DNA of 15,346 nucleotides from JAEUSI01 sp036782915 (GTDB lineage Bacteria; Bacteroidota; Ignavibacteria; Tepidaquicellales; Tepidaquicellaceae). The stretch spans positions 1-15,346 of the forward strand of contig DAIPYE010000066.1 of assembly GCA_036782915.1 (NCBI GenBank), read 5' to 3'. Below, in pieces: positions 7,678 through 15,165 of the stretch (position 1 is the first letter of the stretch; each line of letters begins with the position of its first letter). The position numbers were made by a program, and so were the translations under genes. A model generated the notes under the pieces. The model was not told the DNA's origin and ran no database searches. It saw only the letters and a list, made by a program, of their open reading frames with translations.

Positions 7678-7718
7678 AAAAAAACCGTCTGAGCTGTTTC
7701 AAGACAGCCCGGACGATT
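7678..7718 (-). terminator. Intrinsic terminator of the sigma/anti-sigma operon
   Basis: CGTC (7686-7689) pairs with GACG (7712-7715) and GCTGT (7693-7697) with ACAGC (7704-7708), giving an interrupted stem around a 6-nt loop. On the minus strand the stem is followed by a run of T (the A-tract ending at 7684). It lies about 30 nt past the anti-sigma stop codon at 7746. Confidence 0.82.
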
Positions 7719-7745
7719 TTAAAAATAGAGATCTTTAATCTTTAT

Positions 7746-9476
7746 TTACTTATTGTCATTTTCAGGATCTTCGGGAGTTTCCGGTATTTCGGTATCTTCT
7801 TCATTATCATAAACATTTACCTTTGTCTTGTTGCTATTGGAATTTTGCTGATAATTCTTTTGAGCTTCTTTCATTGCTTTACGCATTTCTTCATTTGCTT
7901 TCTTAAGTTCTTTTTTCAGTTCTTCGCCGTTGAATTCATAATTATACTGCATGTTTTCCTGAAGATCTTTGTGCAATTCCTGCAGATCTGATTTGAGTTC
8001 ATCCATTTCCTGCTGCAGCTCTATTTTATTTAATTTGTGTTCTTCTTTCAGATCCTGTTTCATCTCTTCCATATCTTTTTCAAATTCCTCTTTATCGAAA
8101 TTCAGTGAATCTTCATTCCATTCATAACTTCCGTCCGGAGATGTTCTTATCTGAAACTTCCAGTTCTTTGCAAAGTTTTCCAGACCTGTTATTGTTTCAG
8201 GATGAATATTTTCTATATCTTTCAGATTCTCCAGACTTTTTTCAACATCTTTCATGCTTTTTTCCACACTGATCTGTACTTCCGTCTGTATCTTATCTAT
8301 CCATTCATTCAGCTCCTTCTCATCCATTAATGGTATACTGTCACCGCGAACCCTTGAAGGAGGGGAAACAAATGCTGCCAGTTTGTTATAAACCTGATCA
8401 GAATATTCTTTCTGAACATTCGGAATTAAGTTTACAAGCGTAACCGCATCTGACATTTTTGCATTGTTGATCAGAGTAGTTACACACATATCATTGCATT
8501 TTCCAAAATCATAATTGAACAAAGCATTTCTGAATTTTGGAGAAGCATTTTCATTGAAAGGTGTTCCGACACCAATATCTCTTTTTGTAAAAACAACATT
8601 GCCGGCAGGAATAATAGCATCCCTGTTGGGAGAGTCAACATCTACTTTTCCGGATTTTACATATATAATTCCGTCACCCGTGCTGTCGATCGTAATTGTA
8701 TAAGATCCGCCGTTATCATTTGCGACTGCTGACGGCATCTCCACAAAAAACGATTTGTCTTTTGAGATCATGTCAGTATTGATCGTTCCGTATTCTACCT
8801 GTATTCTGTTATTTCCGTCAGAACCTTTTACAAATAAAACTTTTGAATTCGGTTCGATTATTACTTTTCCCAAATTGGCAATTATTAGTTCGGCACTTGA
8901 ATTATAATCAGTCAGAATATACTGGCCTTCCTTTATGCTGTCATTCCCGCTCATTGCAATGTTTCCGATCTTCGGGTCGCCTTTCAGATTTGAAACTTTC
9001 CAGTAATTGTCAATCCCCAGCGGATTTTGCTGAGTAAACCTGCTGTTGCTTATATTCATATTTTTTACTCCGAAAACTATGAAACCAATAATTATTACAG
9101 CAGCTATTCCGGAAAGTATATATTTGAATTTTGAAATAAAGCTTTCGGAATTACTTTCATCATCAGCCGAATCATCAGCATTTACTGATGATTTTGAAAG
9201 ATCATTCTTAAATTTGTTTATATCAATTTTCTCTCCGGTTTTTTCCCATAATTCCAATTTTTTCTGATAAGGAAGGTACACAGCTTCTCCGGGAATAGAA
9301 TTAATTTTTTTTACAAGCGCTTCTGTTTTCTTTAAATATTCTGCGCAGTCAACGCAGCCGGCTATGTGGCTGTCCATTTTTTCTTTTTCACTCAATGAGA
9401 TCATCCCGTCAATACTTTCATCTATCAGTGATTCGATCTCTTCGCAAAGTGCATTTATATTTTTTTCATTTTTCAT
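7746..9476 (-). CDS. Membrane anti-sigma factor with zinc finger, FecR-like domain and C-terminal coiled coil
   Basis: The 576-residue protein starts with a zinc-binding anti-sigma domain: C11 plus H37-x3-C41-x2-C44 (HIAGCVDC), the ZAS pattern that grips an ECF sigma factor. One transmembrane helix follows at about 119-137 (YILSGIAAVIIIGFIVFGV). The exported part has a FecR-like beta domain at about 155-300 (ILTDYNSSAELII, KVLFVKGSDGNNRIQVEYG, GIIYVKSGKVDV, IIPAGNVVFTK), then a Cys pair (KCNDMC), then a highly charged heptad-rich segment at about 463-543 predicted to be a coiled coil, and an acidic Pro/Glu tail. Plain FecR anti-sigmas are about 300-400 residues, so the coiled coil is a large extension. 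The start overlaps the sigma stop by ATGA (9473-9476), implying coupled translation. Signal and target genes are unknown. Confidence 0.88.
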   Translation of the reverse strand: MKNEKNINALCEEIESLIDESIDGMISLSEKEKMDSHIAGCVDCAEYLKKTEALVKKINSIPGEAVYLPYQKKLELWEKTGEKIDINKFKNDLSKSSVNADDSADDESNSESFISKFKYILSGIAAVIIIGFIVFGVKNMNISNSRFTQQNPLGIDNYWKVSNLKGDPKIGNIAMSGNDSIKEGQYILTDYNSSAELIIANLGKVIIEPNSKVLFVKGSDGNNRIQVEYGTINTDMISKDKSFFVEMPSAVANDNGGSYTITIDSTGDGIIYVKSGKVDVDSPNRDAIIPAGNVVFTKRDIGVGTPFNENASPKFRNALFNYDFGKCNDMCVTTLINNAKMSDAVTLVNLIPNVQKEYSDQVYNKLAAFVSPPSRVRGDSIPLMDEKELNEWIDKIQTEVQISVEKSMKDVEKSLENLKDIENIHPETITGLENFAKNWKFQIRTSPDGSYEWNEDSLNFDKEEFEKDMEEMKQDLKEEHKLNKIELQQEMDELKSDLQELHKDLQENMQYNYEFNGEELKKELKKANEEMRKAMKEAQKNYQQNSNSNKTKVNVYDNEEDTEIPETPEDPENDNK

Positions 9477-10078
9477 TGTGATAATTCCTTTCTTAAAATT
9501 TTTCTTGCCCTGTGTAAGTGAGCTTTGGATGTTCCTGACTGAATGTTCATCATTTTGGAAATTTCAATGTGTTTATATCCTTCGATATCGTGCAAGACCA
9601 GTACGGTTCTTGCCTGTTCCGGTAATTTTTCAATCGCATTCTCAAGATCAATGCGCTGATCATTTTGTAGCTGAAGTGCCTTTGACAAACCTGTATCATT
9701 TTCTTTACCGAATTCTTCCGTTTTATCTGTTTCTCTTTTCTCGCTCCTTAAATGCATCAGGAACTGGTTTACTGCAATGCTGTGAAGCCATGTTGAGAAT
9801 TTGCTTTCATAATTAAATTTATCAAGTTTCTCCCAGGCTTTGATGAAAACTTCCTGCGTAAGGTCTTCAGCGAGATGAATATCTGCAGATATTCTCAGAC
9901 ATAAAGAATGAATACGATTCACATACTTCATAAATAATTCTTTGTAAGAATCACAGTTCCCTTCCAGCGATTGCTTAATAAGCTGAAAGTCTTCATCTGT
10001 ATGATGATTCAATAGATCTGATGAATTGTAAGAATTTTCCGGATCATTAGGATCAGACGGAAAAGTTGATGAGCTCAT
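9473..10078 (-). CDS. ECF-type RNA polymerase sigma factor
   Basis: A 201-residue extracytoplasmic-function sigma factor. Region 2 (about 45-110) has YVNRIHSLCLRI, then DIHLAEDLTQEVFIKAWEKL, matching the core-binding and -10 recognition helices (AEDLTQEVFIKAW is nearly diagnostic), and STWLHSIAVNQFL. A short charged linker leads to region 4 (about 145-200): ENAIEKLPEQARTVLVLHDIEGY and the helix-turn-helix EISKMMNIQSGTSKAHLHRARKIL. The first ~30 residues are a polar Ser/Asn/Asp-rich extension; no later Met precedes region 2, so ATG at 10078 is kept. The anti-sigma gene follows with a 4-nt overlap. Such pairs usually autoregulate, but I could not pick out a convincing ECF promoter in 10079-10140. 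Confidence 0.94.
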   Translation of the reverse strand: MSSSTFPSDPNDPENSYNSSDLLNHHTDEDFQLIKQSLEGNCDSYKELFMKYVNRIHSLCLRISADIHLAEDLTQEVFIKAWEKLDKFNYESKFSTWLHSIAVNQFLMHLRSEKRETDKTEEFGKENDTGLSKALQLQNDQRIDLENAIEKLPEQARTVLVLHDIEGYKHIEISKMMNIQSGTSKAHLHRARKILRKELSQ

Positions 10079-10380
10079 AATTATTATGCGTTACGTTTAT
10101 AAGATGCCGGCCAGTTAAAAAAGGTTTAGATGCGGTTTGATTGATCTCAAATTAATGATTATTAAATTAATTTCTAATACCTATTTTAATTTGAAAAGTT
10201 GCGAATAGTATCGGATAAAAGAAGCCCATTACTTTGAAAAGTAAATAGGAATAATTTGATGTAATGAGTATTTTCAATTTTAATTTACCTGTTTCGCGCA
10301 AAAGGAAATTCAAATTATCTTCTGCTTAACCGACAGAAATACTAAATAATATTGTCAAACAACTTTTCACAGTTTAAAAA
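10079..10380. other. Divergent intergenic region between sigma factor and antiporter
   Basis: This 302-nt, very AT-rich gap separates divergent genes and must hold promoters for both. No coding frame is credible. Visible items are weak: TTGAAA at 10191-10196 and GATAAA at 10214-10219 with a 17-nt spacer (a plausible but distant sigma-70-like promoter for the plus-strand gene), and small inverted repeats AAATTAAT/ATTAATTT (10149-10156, 10166-10173) and TACTTT/AAAGTA (10230-10235, 10238-10243) that may be chance in such AT-rich DNA. Confidence 0.4.
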
Positions 10381-11442
10381 ATGAAATTATTCCTTCAATG
10401 GACAATCGTTATCCCGATTCTTGCCTGGATTCTGTATTTTTCAGGGCTGATAGACAACAGTGACATGTTTCAGATCATTGCAAGTATACTGCTGATCTTC
10501 AGTGTTATGTCTGCCGTACATCATTCTGAAATTATCGCTCACAGGGTGGGTGAACCATACGGAACAATTATTCTCGCCATTGCGATAACCGTAATTGAAG
10601 TTTCCATTATCATTTCGCTGATGATATCAGGCGGTGAGCAGGCTGTTTCACTGGCAAGAGATACTATTTATTCCGCAACAATGCTTATTCTGAACGGAAT
10701 TGTTGGGCTTTGTCTTTTTATCGGAGGATTAAAACATCATGTTCAGAATTTTTCCAAACACTCTGTGACTATTGCGCTGGTTTCGCTTGTCTCCATTATA
10801 ATTTTTACTTTAGTGTTTCCAACTTATACCAAAAGTATTGAAGGTCCGTATTATTCCAAACCGCAGCTCATTTTTGTTTCAATTGTCTGCCTTATTATTT
10901 ATTCCTTTTTTCTGTTTGCCCAGACAAGCAGACACAGGGAATATTTTCTTTCGGCTGATGAAGATGAAAAAACCATTTCGATTTCCAACAAAATGTTAAC
11001 GGCAAGTCTGTTGTTTTTACTGATCAGTCTGGGAATTGTAGTTTTACTGGCTAAGACACTTTCCCCGAAAATTGAAAGCATCATTATCGGATATAATCTT
11101 CCGCAAACTTTAGTGGGAGTTATAATCGCTGCAATTATATTATTACCGGAAGGATTTGCTGCGGTTATAGCAGCTAAAAAAAATAAGATCCAGACAAGTC
11201 TGAATCTCGCGCTTGGATCCGCACTTGCAAGTATCGGGTTAACAATTCCCTGTGTTGCGGTTGTCTGCAGCATTTATGACATGAAAATAATTCTGGGACT
11301 GGATATTAAATCAATTATTTTACTTGGATTGTCTGTATTTACGGTAATGCTTTCATTGAGCAGCGGCAGAACCAATATTGTTTACGGTGTTGTGCTGCTG
11401 GTTAATTTGTTCGCCTTTATATTTCTGATGATATATCCCTGA
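10381..11442 (+). CDS. chaA: ChaA-type Ca2+(Na+)/H+ antiporter
   Basis: This inner-membrane cation/proton exchanger of the CaCA superfamily has 353 residues and about ten hydrophobic segments. Both signature alpha-repeats are visible. The first has HHSEIIAHRVGEPYGTIIL (from about residue 47), with GEPYG at 57-61 and the acidic ITVIE at E73. The second has IILLPEGFAAVIAA with P256-E257, followed by NLALGSALASIGLTIP. These acidic residues form the ion site in the family. A hydrophilic loop (SRHREYFLSADEDEKT) separates the halves. Length matches ChaA (about 350-370). Function is probably calcium or sodium efflux at alkaline pH; the exact ion cannot be told from sequence. It appears monocistronic, with gaps of 302 nt before and 156 nt after. 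Confidence 0.92.
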   Translation: MKLFLQWTIVIPILAWILYFSGLIDNSDMFQIIASILLIFSVMSAVHHSEIIAHRVGEPYGTIILAIAITVIEVSIIISLMISGGEQAVSLARDTIYSATMLILNGIVGLCLFIGGLKHHVQNFSKHSVTIALVSLVSIIIFTLVFPTYTKSIEGPYYSKPQLIFVSIVCLIIYSFFLFAQTSRHREYFLSADEDEKTISISNKMLTASLLFLLISLGIVVLLAKTLSPKIESIIIGYNLPQTLVGVIIAAIILLPEGFAAVIAAKKNKIQTSLNLALGSALASIGLTIPCVAVVCSIYDMKIILGLDIKSIILLGLSVFTVMLSLSSGRTNIVYGVVLLVNLFAFIFLMIYP

Positions 11443-11598
11443 TATATAGTTACAGAATAATCCGGATCCGAGAAAAAAATTAAGGATCAGTTTAAACTTA
11501 AAATCTAAGTAGGAATATTTTTCCTTTATGAGTATTTTTAAAATGAATAAATAATTGTAATCAAAATTTTCAATCCTGCTTTAAAAAATTAATAAAAA

Positions 11599-12012
11599 AT
11601 GAATCAGTCTGAATTCCATAAATTATACGAGGACGAATCGGACAGAATATATTCAGAACTGAATAAACTGAATGAGGATGAACTTCTGAATATTGTTTCC
11701 GGCAAAAAAGAAGATAAGTTTAATTTTCGCTCCGGTAACGATAATTATCAGATATGGAGAGTGTTTAAAAAAAAAGGGACTGAAAAATCCGTGAAACCGT
11801 TATTTGAAATTGTTAGCGATCTTAAGAATGAATATCTTATCAGGTATCATGCCTGCGATGCATTATTTAAAATTGTCAATCTGAATGATGAAAATTTTAA
11901 AGGTGAAGTTCAGTTCGGTCTCAATGCAAAAAGGGAGGTAGTAGATCAGCAAAACGCAATAGATAGACTCAGGGAAATTCTGAAAATTGAGAAGTATATT
12001 CCTGAACGATAA
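11599..12012 (+). CDS. Hypothetical protein with HEAT-like helical repeat character
   Basis: The 137-residue soluble protein has no signal peptide or transmembrane segment, and I do not recognise a named family. It is charged and helical. Residues about 52-94 (YQIWRVFKKKGTEKSVKPL, then FEIVSDLKNEYLIRYHACDALFKI) read like one HEAT-type helix pair: a helix, a turn at GTEKSV, then KPLFEIV and IRYHACDALFKI. Longer HEAT proteins use the same kind of unit for protein-protein contacts, so a small adaptor is possible but unproven. The start at 11599 follows an A/T-only stretch without a Shine-Dalgarno site. The next gene begins 41 nt downstream on the same strand, suggesting cotranscription. Confidence 0.75.
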   Translation: MNQSEFHKLYEDESDRIYSELNKLNEDELLNIVSGKKEDKFNFRSGNDNYQIWRVFKKKGTEKSVKPLFEIVSDLKNEYLIRYHACDALFKIVNLNDENFKGEVQFGLNAKREVVDQQNAIDRLREILKIEKYIPER

Positions 12013-12053
12013 GCATATCCTAAATATCAGTATCTTAAAAATAAAAATTTTTT

Positions 12054-12470
12054 ATGGCAGAAAATAAAACTATAGAAACAAACGAAAGTGTGAAGGATTT
12101 TATTTCAAATATCACTGACGAAAAAAAGCGTAAAGATTTTTCTGATATTACCGATCTGATCTCAAAGCACACAAAGTTTGAGCCAAAAATGTGGGGAACT
12201 GCAATTGTCGGTTTCGGCAGCTATCATTACAAATATGAAAGCGGAAGGGAAGGTGATTCGCCCATTGTCGGTATTGCACCGAGAGCAAATTCCATTGTAC
12301 TGTATCTCGGATGCGAAGAGGATGTAAAAGAAGATCTGCTTTCGAAGCTCGGTAAATATAAATTAAGCGGAAGCTGTATCCATATTAAGAAATTTGAAGA
12401 TATTGATCCGGAGATATTGATTAAAATGGTGAAGAGTTCAATTAAACAGAATAAGAAAAGTCATTCCTAA
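12054..12470 (+). CDS. DUF1801 domain-containing protein
   Basis: This 138-residue cytosolic protein has the DUF1801 (YdhG-like) fold signature: a first helix region (SVKDFISNITDEKKRKDF), then KMWGTAIVGFGSYHYKYESG, GIAPRANSIVLYL, a Leu/Lys-rich LLSKLGKYKLSGSCIHIKK segment and the closing helix EDIDPEILIKMVKSSI. The W-G-x-x-I-V-G-F-G and SGREGD blocks are typical of the subfamily. The biochemical role of DUF1801 is not established. It sits between a HEAT-like hypothetical (41 nt upstream) and a lipoprotein-like gene (40 nt downstream), probably in one transcript; the neighbours do not reveal a shared pathway. Confidence 0.9.
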   Translation: MAENKTIETNESVKDFISNITDEKKRKDFSDITDLISKHTKFEPKMWGTAIVGFGSYHYKYESGREGDSPIVGIAPRANSIVLYLGCEEDVKEDLLSKLGKYKLSGSCIHIKKFEDIDPEILIKMVKSSIKQNKKSHS

Positions 12471-12510
12471 TGAAACTTCAATTGAGAATTCCCAAAAATC
12501 AAAGTAATTT

Positions 12511-13857
12511 ATGAAAAATTTTCCAAGGGTCTGTTTATTATTTTTCATTACGCCATTGATACTCTTTGCATTTAATTTTATGGCATGTAATATTATGAAA
12601 AAAAATTTGAAAACAGACACTGCGGATGATATTAAAGAATTTATAATTTCAGAATCGAAAGGAGAATATTTTTTAATTTCAAAAGAAGAAATCTTTCAGG
12701 CAACTTCAAAATCTGACAATAATGGAATCAGACAGATCACAGGATATACAGAATACAGAATTTCCTCTTATGATGTGAATTCAGGAAATCTAATCAGCAG
12801 AGTTTTACTTGGTGACAGAAAAGAAAATGCATGTGAATTACTGGGGGAGAGTAATGGTCTCTTATGGTATAAAAGTGTTGATCCTGAACTCGGATTTCAT
12901 GCAAGAGATCCAAAAACACTTGATGTTATGATCCCGCAAAGGAGGATCACTAATATTAATCCTTTTCTGGAAGGAAATTTGAGTCAGCCGGAGTGGAATA
13001 AAATTAAAACGTATTACGGCTTTGACATTTATAAACAAATGCCGATGATATCAGATAACTCAGGATTTTTATATTTTATTGATCCGGAAACTTTAAAAGC
13101 CGAAAAGACAGGTGGGTCGGTTAAAAATTATGATTTTGATAAAAACTGTCTATCTACATCATTGAGTTTAAATGATAACAGCAATTTATACATGAAAGGA
13201 AGTCCAAGGAATCATATAGAAATCGGCAACAAAGAATTAGAGGATGTTTCTTTTTTGAAAGGAGAGTTCATTCAAAGTTCTGTTCAAATAGATCCGAAGA
13301 CCATAATAAATGAATTACTGGAACCATTTAATAAAGAAATAAATAATTTAGAAAAGCAAATAGATTCATTAAAAAATATTTTGTCTGAATTCAGTGTTGA
13401 CAGTGATAAAGATAAAAATAAATCAATAACCCAAAGCAGAAAGATATTTATTGAAAGAAACATTGAAAGATTAGAAAAAAAAATTAAATATTCAGAAGAT
13501 AGTAAACAAAAAGAAACAGAATCAGAAAATTTTACTCTGTTCACTCCTGACGGTTGTGTATTTGTTTATAGCCAGACTGATGTAACTGATCAGTCAAAAG
13601 TATTGATATCGAAAATAAAGATTGATCCTGATACTTCAATAGTTCTTGTCTGGCAGACTAAACTCGAAAATATATATTCCGATCCGGCAAAAGGATTAGA
13701 CAGATCGGCTTTTGAAGCCGTATTTTCAAAAGGAGATCCTGATCTGAATACAAAAAGAGCAGTTATGGGAAACGGGAAATTAATTTTTATGTCAATGCTT
13801 AGAGCTGTATGTATTGATATTGAAAACGGTAAAGTCCTTTGGGAAAAAGAGATGTAG
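12511..13857 (+). CDS. Exported beta-propeller-like protein with inserted coiled coil, probable lipoprotein
   Basis: The 448-residue protein starts with a hydrophobic signal (MKNFPRVCLLFFITPLILFAF) ending in FMAC, an imperfect lipobox with Cys26. The mature part has repeated short strands of the PQQ/WD-like kind: EYRISSYDVNSGNLISRVLLG, GLLWYKSVDPELG, SGFLYFIDPETLKA, and at the end KLIFMSMLRAVCIDIENG then KVLWEKEM, a typical blade motif (turn NGK, Trp in the next strand). Residues about 265-340 interrupt this with a charged helical coiled coil (EINNLEKQIDSLKNI, later IERNIERLEKKIKY), which is unusual inside a propeller. It loosely resembles PA2928-type proteins, but I am not sure of the family. 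Function unknown. It is last in a three-gene run (40-41-nt gaps). Confidence 0.72.
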   Translation: MKNFPRVCLLFFITPLILFAFNFMACNIMKKNLKTDTADDIKEFIISESKGEYFLISKEEIFQATSKSDNNGIRQITGYTEYRISSYDVNSGNLISRVLLGDRKENACELLGESNGLLWYKSVDPELGFHARDPKTLDVMIPQRRITNINPFLEGNLSQPEWNKIKTYYGFDIYKQMPMISDNSGFLYFIDPETLKAEKTGGSVKNYDFDKNCLSTSLSLNDNSNLYMKGSPRNHIEIGNKELEDVSFLKGEFIQSSVQIDPKTIINELLEPFNKEINNLEKQIDSLKNILSEFSVDSDKDKNKSITQSRKIFIERNIERLEKKIKYSEDSKQKETESENFTLFTPDGCVFVYSQTDVTDQSKVLISKIKIDPDTSIVLVWQTKLENIYSDPAKGLDRSAFEAVFSKGDPDLNTKRAVMGNGKLIFMSMLRAVCIDIENGKVLWEKEM

Positions 13858-13863
13858 AAAAAA

Positions 13864-13959
13864 TGTTTGAACCAAGATTAGCAAGATTTGAAGATTTATA
13901 ATATGGTTGTCTGAAACAGGATTAGGAAGATTTGAAGATTAGTAAGATTTGAAAATTAG
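13864..13959. repeat. Imperfect direct repeats, 33-bp and 17-bp units
   Basis: Two 33-bp copies at 13864-13896 and 13908-13940 differ at four positions. Inside them a 17-bp unit GATTAGnAAGATTTGAA occurs three times, at 13876-13892, 13920-13936 and 13937-13953, the last two in direct tandem, with a partial unit (AATTAG) to 13959. The opening TGTTTGAACCAAGATTAG / TGTCTGAAACAGGATTAG resembles intergenic repeats I remember from other AT-rich environmental genomes. No long open frame crosses it. Confidence 0.75.
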
Positions 13960-13975
13960 AGATAATTTCAACTCT

Positions 13976-14046
13976 CCTTACCAAGCCCCAGCTTGGTAAG
14001 GAAATATACGCGTAGATCAACTTTTCAAAGCTGGGGCTTTGGAAAG
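13976..14046. repeat. Pair of oppositely oriented 26-nt hairpins (REP-doublet-like)
   Basis: Hairpin one is CCTTACCAAGC (13976-13986), loop CCCA, GCTTGGTAAGG (13991-14001), a perfect 11-bp stem. Hairpin two at 14021-14046 has loop TGGG and a stem with CAAAGC/GCTTTG inside CTTT/AAAG and one mismatch. The two share an inverted 12-bp core, AAGCCCCAGCTT (983-994 of the 13-kb block, i.e. 13983-13994) against AAGCTGGGGCTT (14028-14039), so hairpin two is a diverged inverted copy of hairpin one. They lie between convergent genes ending at 13857 and 14091 and could serve as a bidirectional transcription end, although neither has a long T-run. Confidence 0.78.
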
Positions 14047-14090
14047 AGAAGCCTTTTAGTGACAGCCCCGATTTAATATTCCATTAGTTG

Positions 14091-15137
14091 CTATTTCATC
14101 AAAACCATACGTTTCGTAACAGTATTACCCCCGGTGTTAAGTGAGTTCGACGAGCCCGCTTCGCCAGGCGAGCTCATCACAAGAGTATAATAATAAATTC
14201 CGCTTGGCAATGCATCAGCATTCCAGGAAATTTCATAATTTCCGGGATTTAAGGATTCATTGACAAGTGTAGCTACCTCTTTTCCGAGCATATCATAAAT
14301 TTTTAATGATACAAATCCGGTGTTGGGAATTCCAAATTTCAAATTCGTATCGGGATTAAAAGGATTCGGATAATTTTGAGCAAGGAAAATATCAGAAGGG
14401 ATCTCGGTAGATATGTTTCTTATTCCCGTGAGAAAATTATTGAACAGAACCTGCAGAGAATCTATCGGGTCTTTATTTACAGGTGTGTTATTCACATTCA
14501 GACTTAAATACAGAGTTCCAAGAGTATCCTGCGGTCTTCCTACTCTTAAGAAAGCTGAAATGGAAGAAGTATTTCTTCCCGTACATCTCGTATCAGCGCC
14601 TATTACTTTTGCGCCTTGCAAAGCAGCCATCAGCCTTGTTGCAAGACTTCCCTGTGTATTTAAAAATCGTGTCTGCATGGAATCAAGGATCTGCTGACCG
14701 AGTAAAATATTTCCCTGAATGGAATAATACGGTCCGAGAATATGATTTTTATAATTAAGACAATTCACACCGGTGTAAGCTGCGGTTCTTCCGCCGTTTA
14801 CAAGATCGACAATTCCGTATTGTCTAACCGATGGATTATTTTGTGAATCATGAGCGACAACGGAATCTCTGATCTGCGAAGGAGATAAACCGAGATTCAT
14901 AAGACTTCTCGCATAATTTTGATTTGCGGCTAGATATGATGCCTGTGTATGGATCACTCCGACTCCGGGATGCACATCGCTGAGAATTATACTTCCGGCA
15001 ACACATGATGCGCCAGCGCTTCCGACCTCTCCGGTAACAGGATCGACTGCGACTATCGAAAAAGTATCCTGGGAAACGGCAGTATTTGAATTTGCAATAA
15101 ACATTAAAATTACAGTCAGTAAAAATAATTTCTTCAT
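14091..15137 (-). CDS. Secreted DUF1028 (Ntn-hydrolase-like) protein with T9SS type A sorting domain
   Basis: The 348-residue protein begins MKKLFLLTVILMFIAN with a signal peptide cleaved near AVS-Q (residue 22). DUF1028 spans about 24-225: TFSIVAVDPVTGEVGSAGAS, DVHPGVGVIHTQA, GIVDLVNGGRTAAYTG, GPYYSIQGNILLG; this family has an Ntn-hydrolase-like fold and unproven activity. The C-terminal ~85 residues are a type IX secretion sorting domain: FLAQNYPNPFNPDT, LKIYDMLGKEVATLV, GNYEISWNADALPSGIYYY and the terminal TKRMVLMK. The product is expected outside the cell or on its surface. ATG at 15137 is preferred, because the alternative at 15170 would add 11 polar residues before the signal peptide. 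About 11 GC-rich codons (SSPGEAGSSNS) interrupt the sorting domain before its last strand. Confidence 0.92.
   Translation of the reverse strand: MKKLFLLTVILMFIANSNTAVSQDTFSIVAVDPVTGEVGSAGASCVAGSIILSDVHPGVGVIHTQASYLAANQNYARSLMNLGLSPSQIRDSVVAHDSQNNPSVRQYGIVDLVNGGRTAAYTGVNCLNYKNHILGPYYSIQGNILLGQQILDSMQTRFLNTQGSLATRLMAALQGAKVIGADTRCTGRNTSSISAFLRVGRPQDTLGTLYLSLNVNNTPVNKDPIDSLQVLFNNFLTGIRNISTEIPSDIFLAQNYPNPFNPDTNLKFGIPNTGFVSLKIYDMLGKEVATLVNESLNPGNYEISWNADALPSGIYYYTLVMSSPGEAGSSNSLNTGGNTVTKRMVLMK
14143..14178. repeat. GC-rich palindromic insertion inside the sorting-domain coding region
   Basis: This short block is much richer in G+C than its surroundings and contains a perfect inverted repeat TCGCC-A-GGCGA (14161-14171), flanked by GAGC (14152-14155) and GCTC (14172-14175). 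It translates in frame to SSPGEAGSSNS, residues that have no place in the usual sorting domain, between the YTLVM strand and TKRMVLMK. It looks like a small mobile palindrome (REP-like) that landed in frame. Confidence 0.6.
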
Positions 15138-15165
15138 GATTATGTTTTGGTTTAAATTCAAATTA

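Noticed and set aside
9364..9816. 150-codon open frame on the plus strand across the sigma/anti-sigma junction
   Set aside because: It is antisense to two well-supported genes, has a composition typical of complement translation (rich in Phe, Ser, Leu) and no recognisable domain.
10899..11273. 124-codon open frame on the minus strand inside the antiporter gene
   Set aside because: It is the complement of a well-conserved membrane protein gene; no independent start signal or family match.
13864..13959. CRISPR-like array from the repeated 33-bp unit
   Set aside because: Only two copies with an 11-nt gap and internal 17-bp tandem units; no spacers of normal length and no cas genes.
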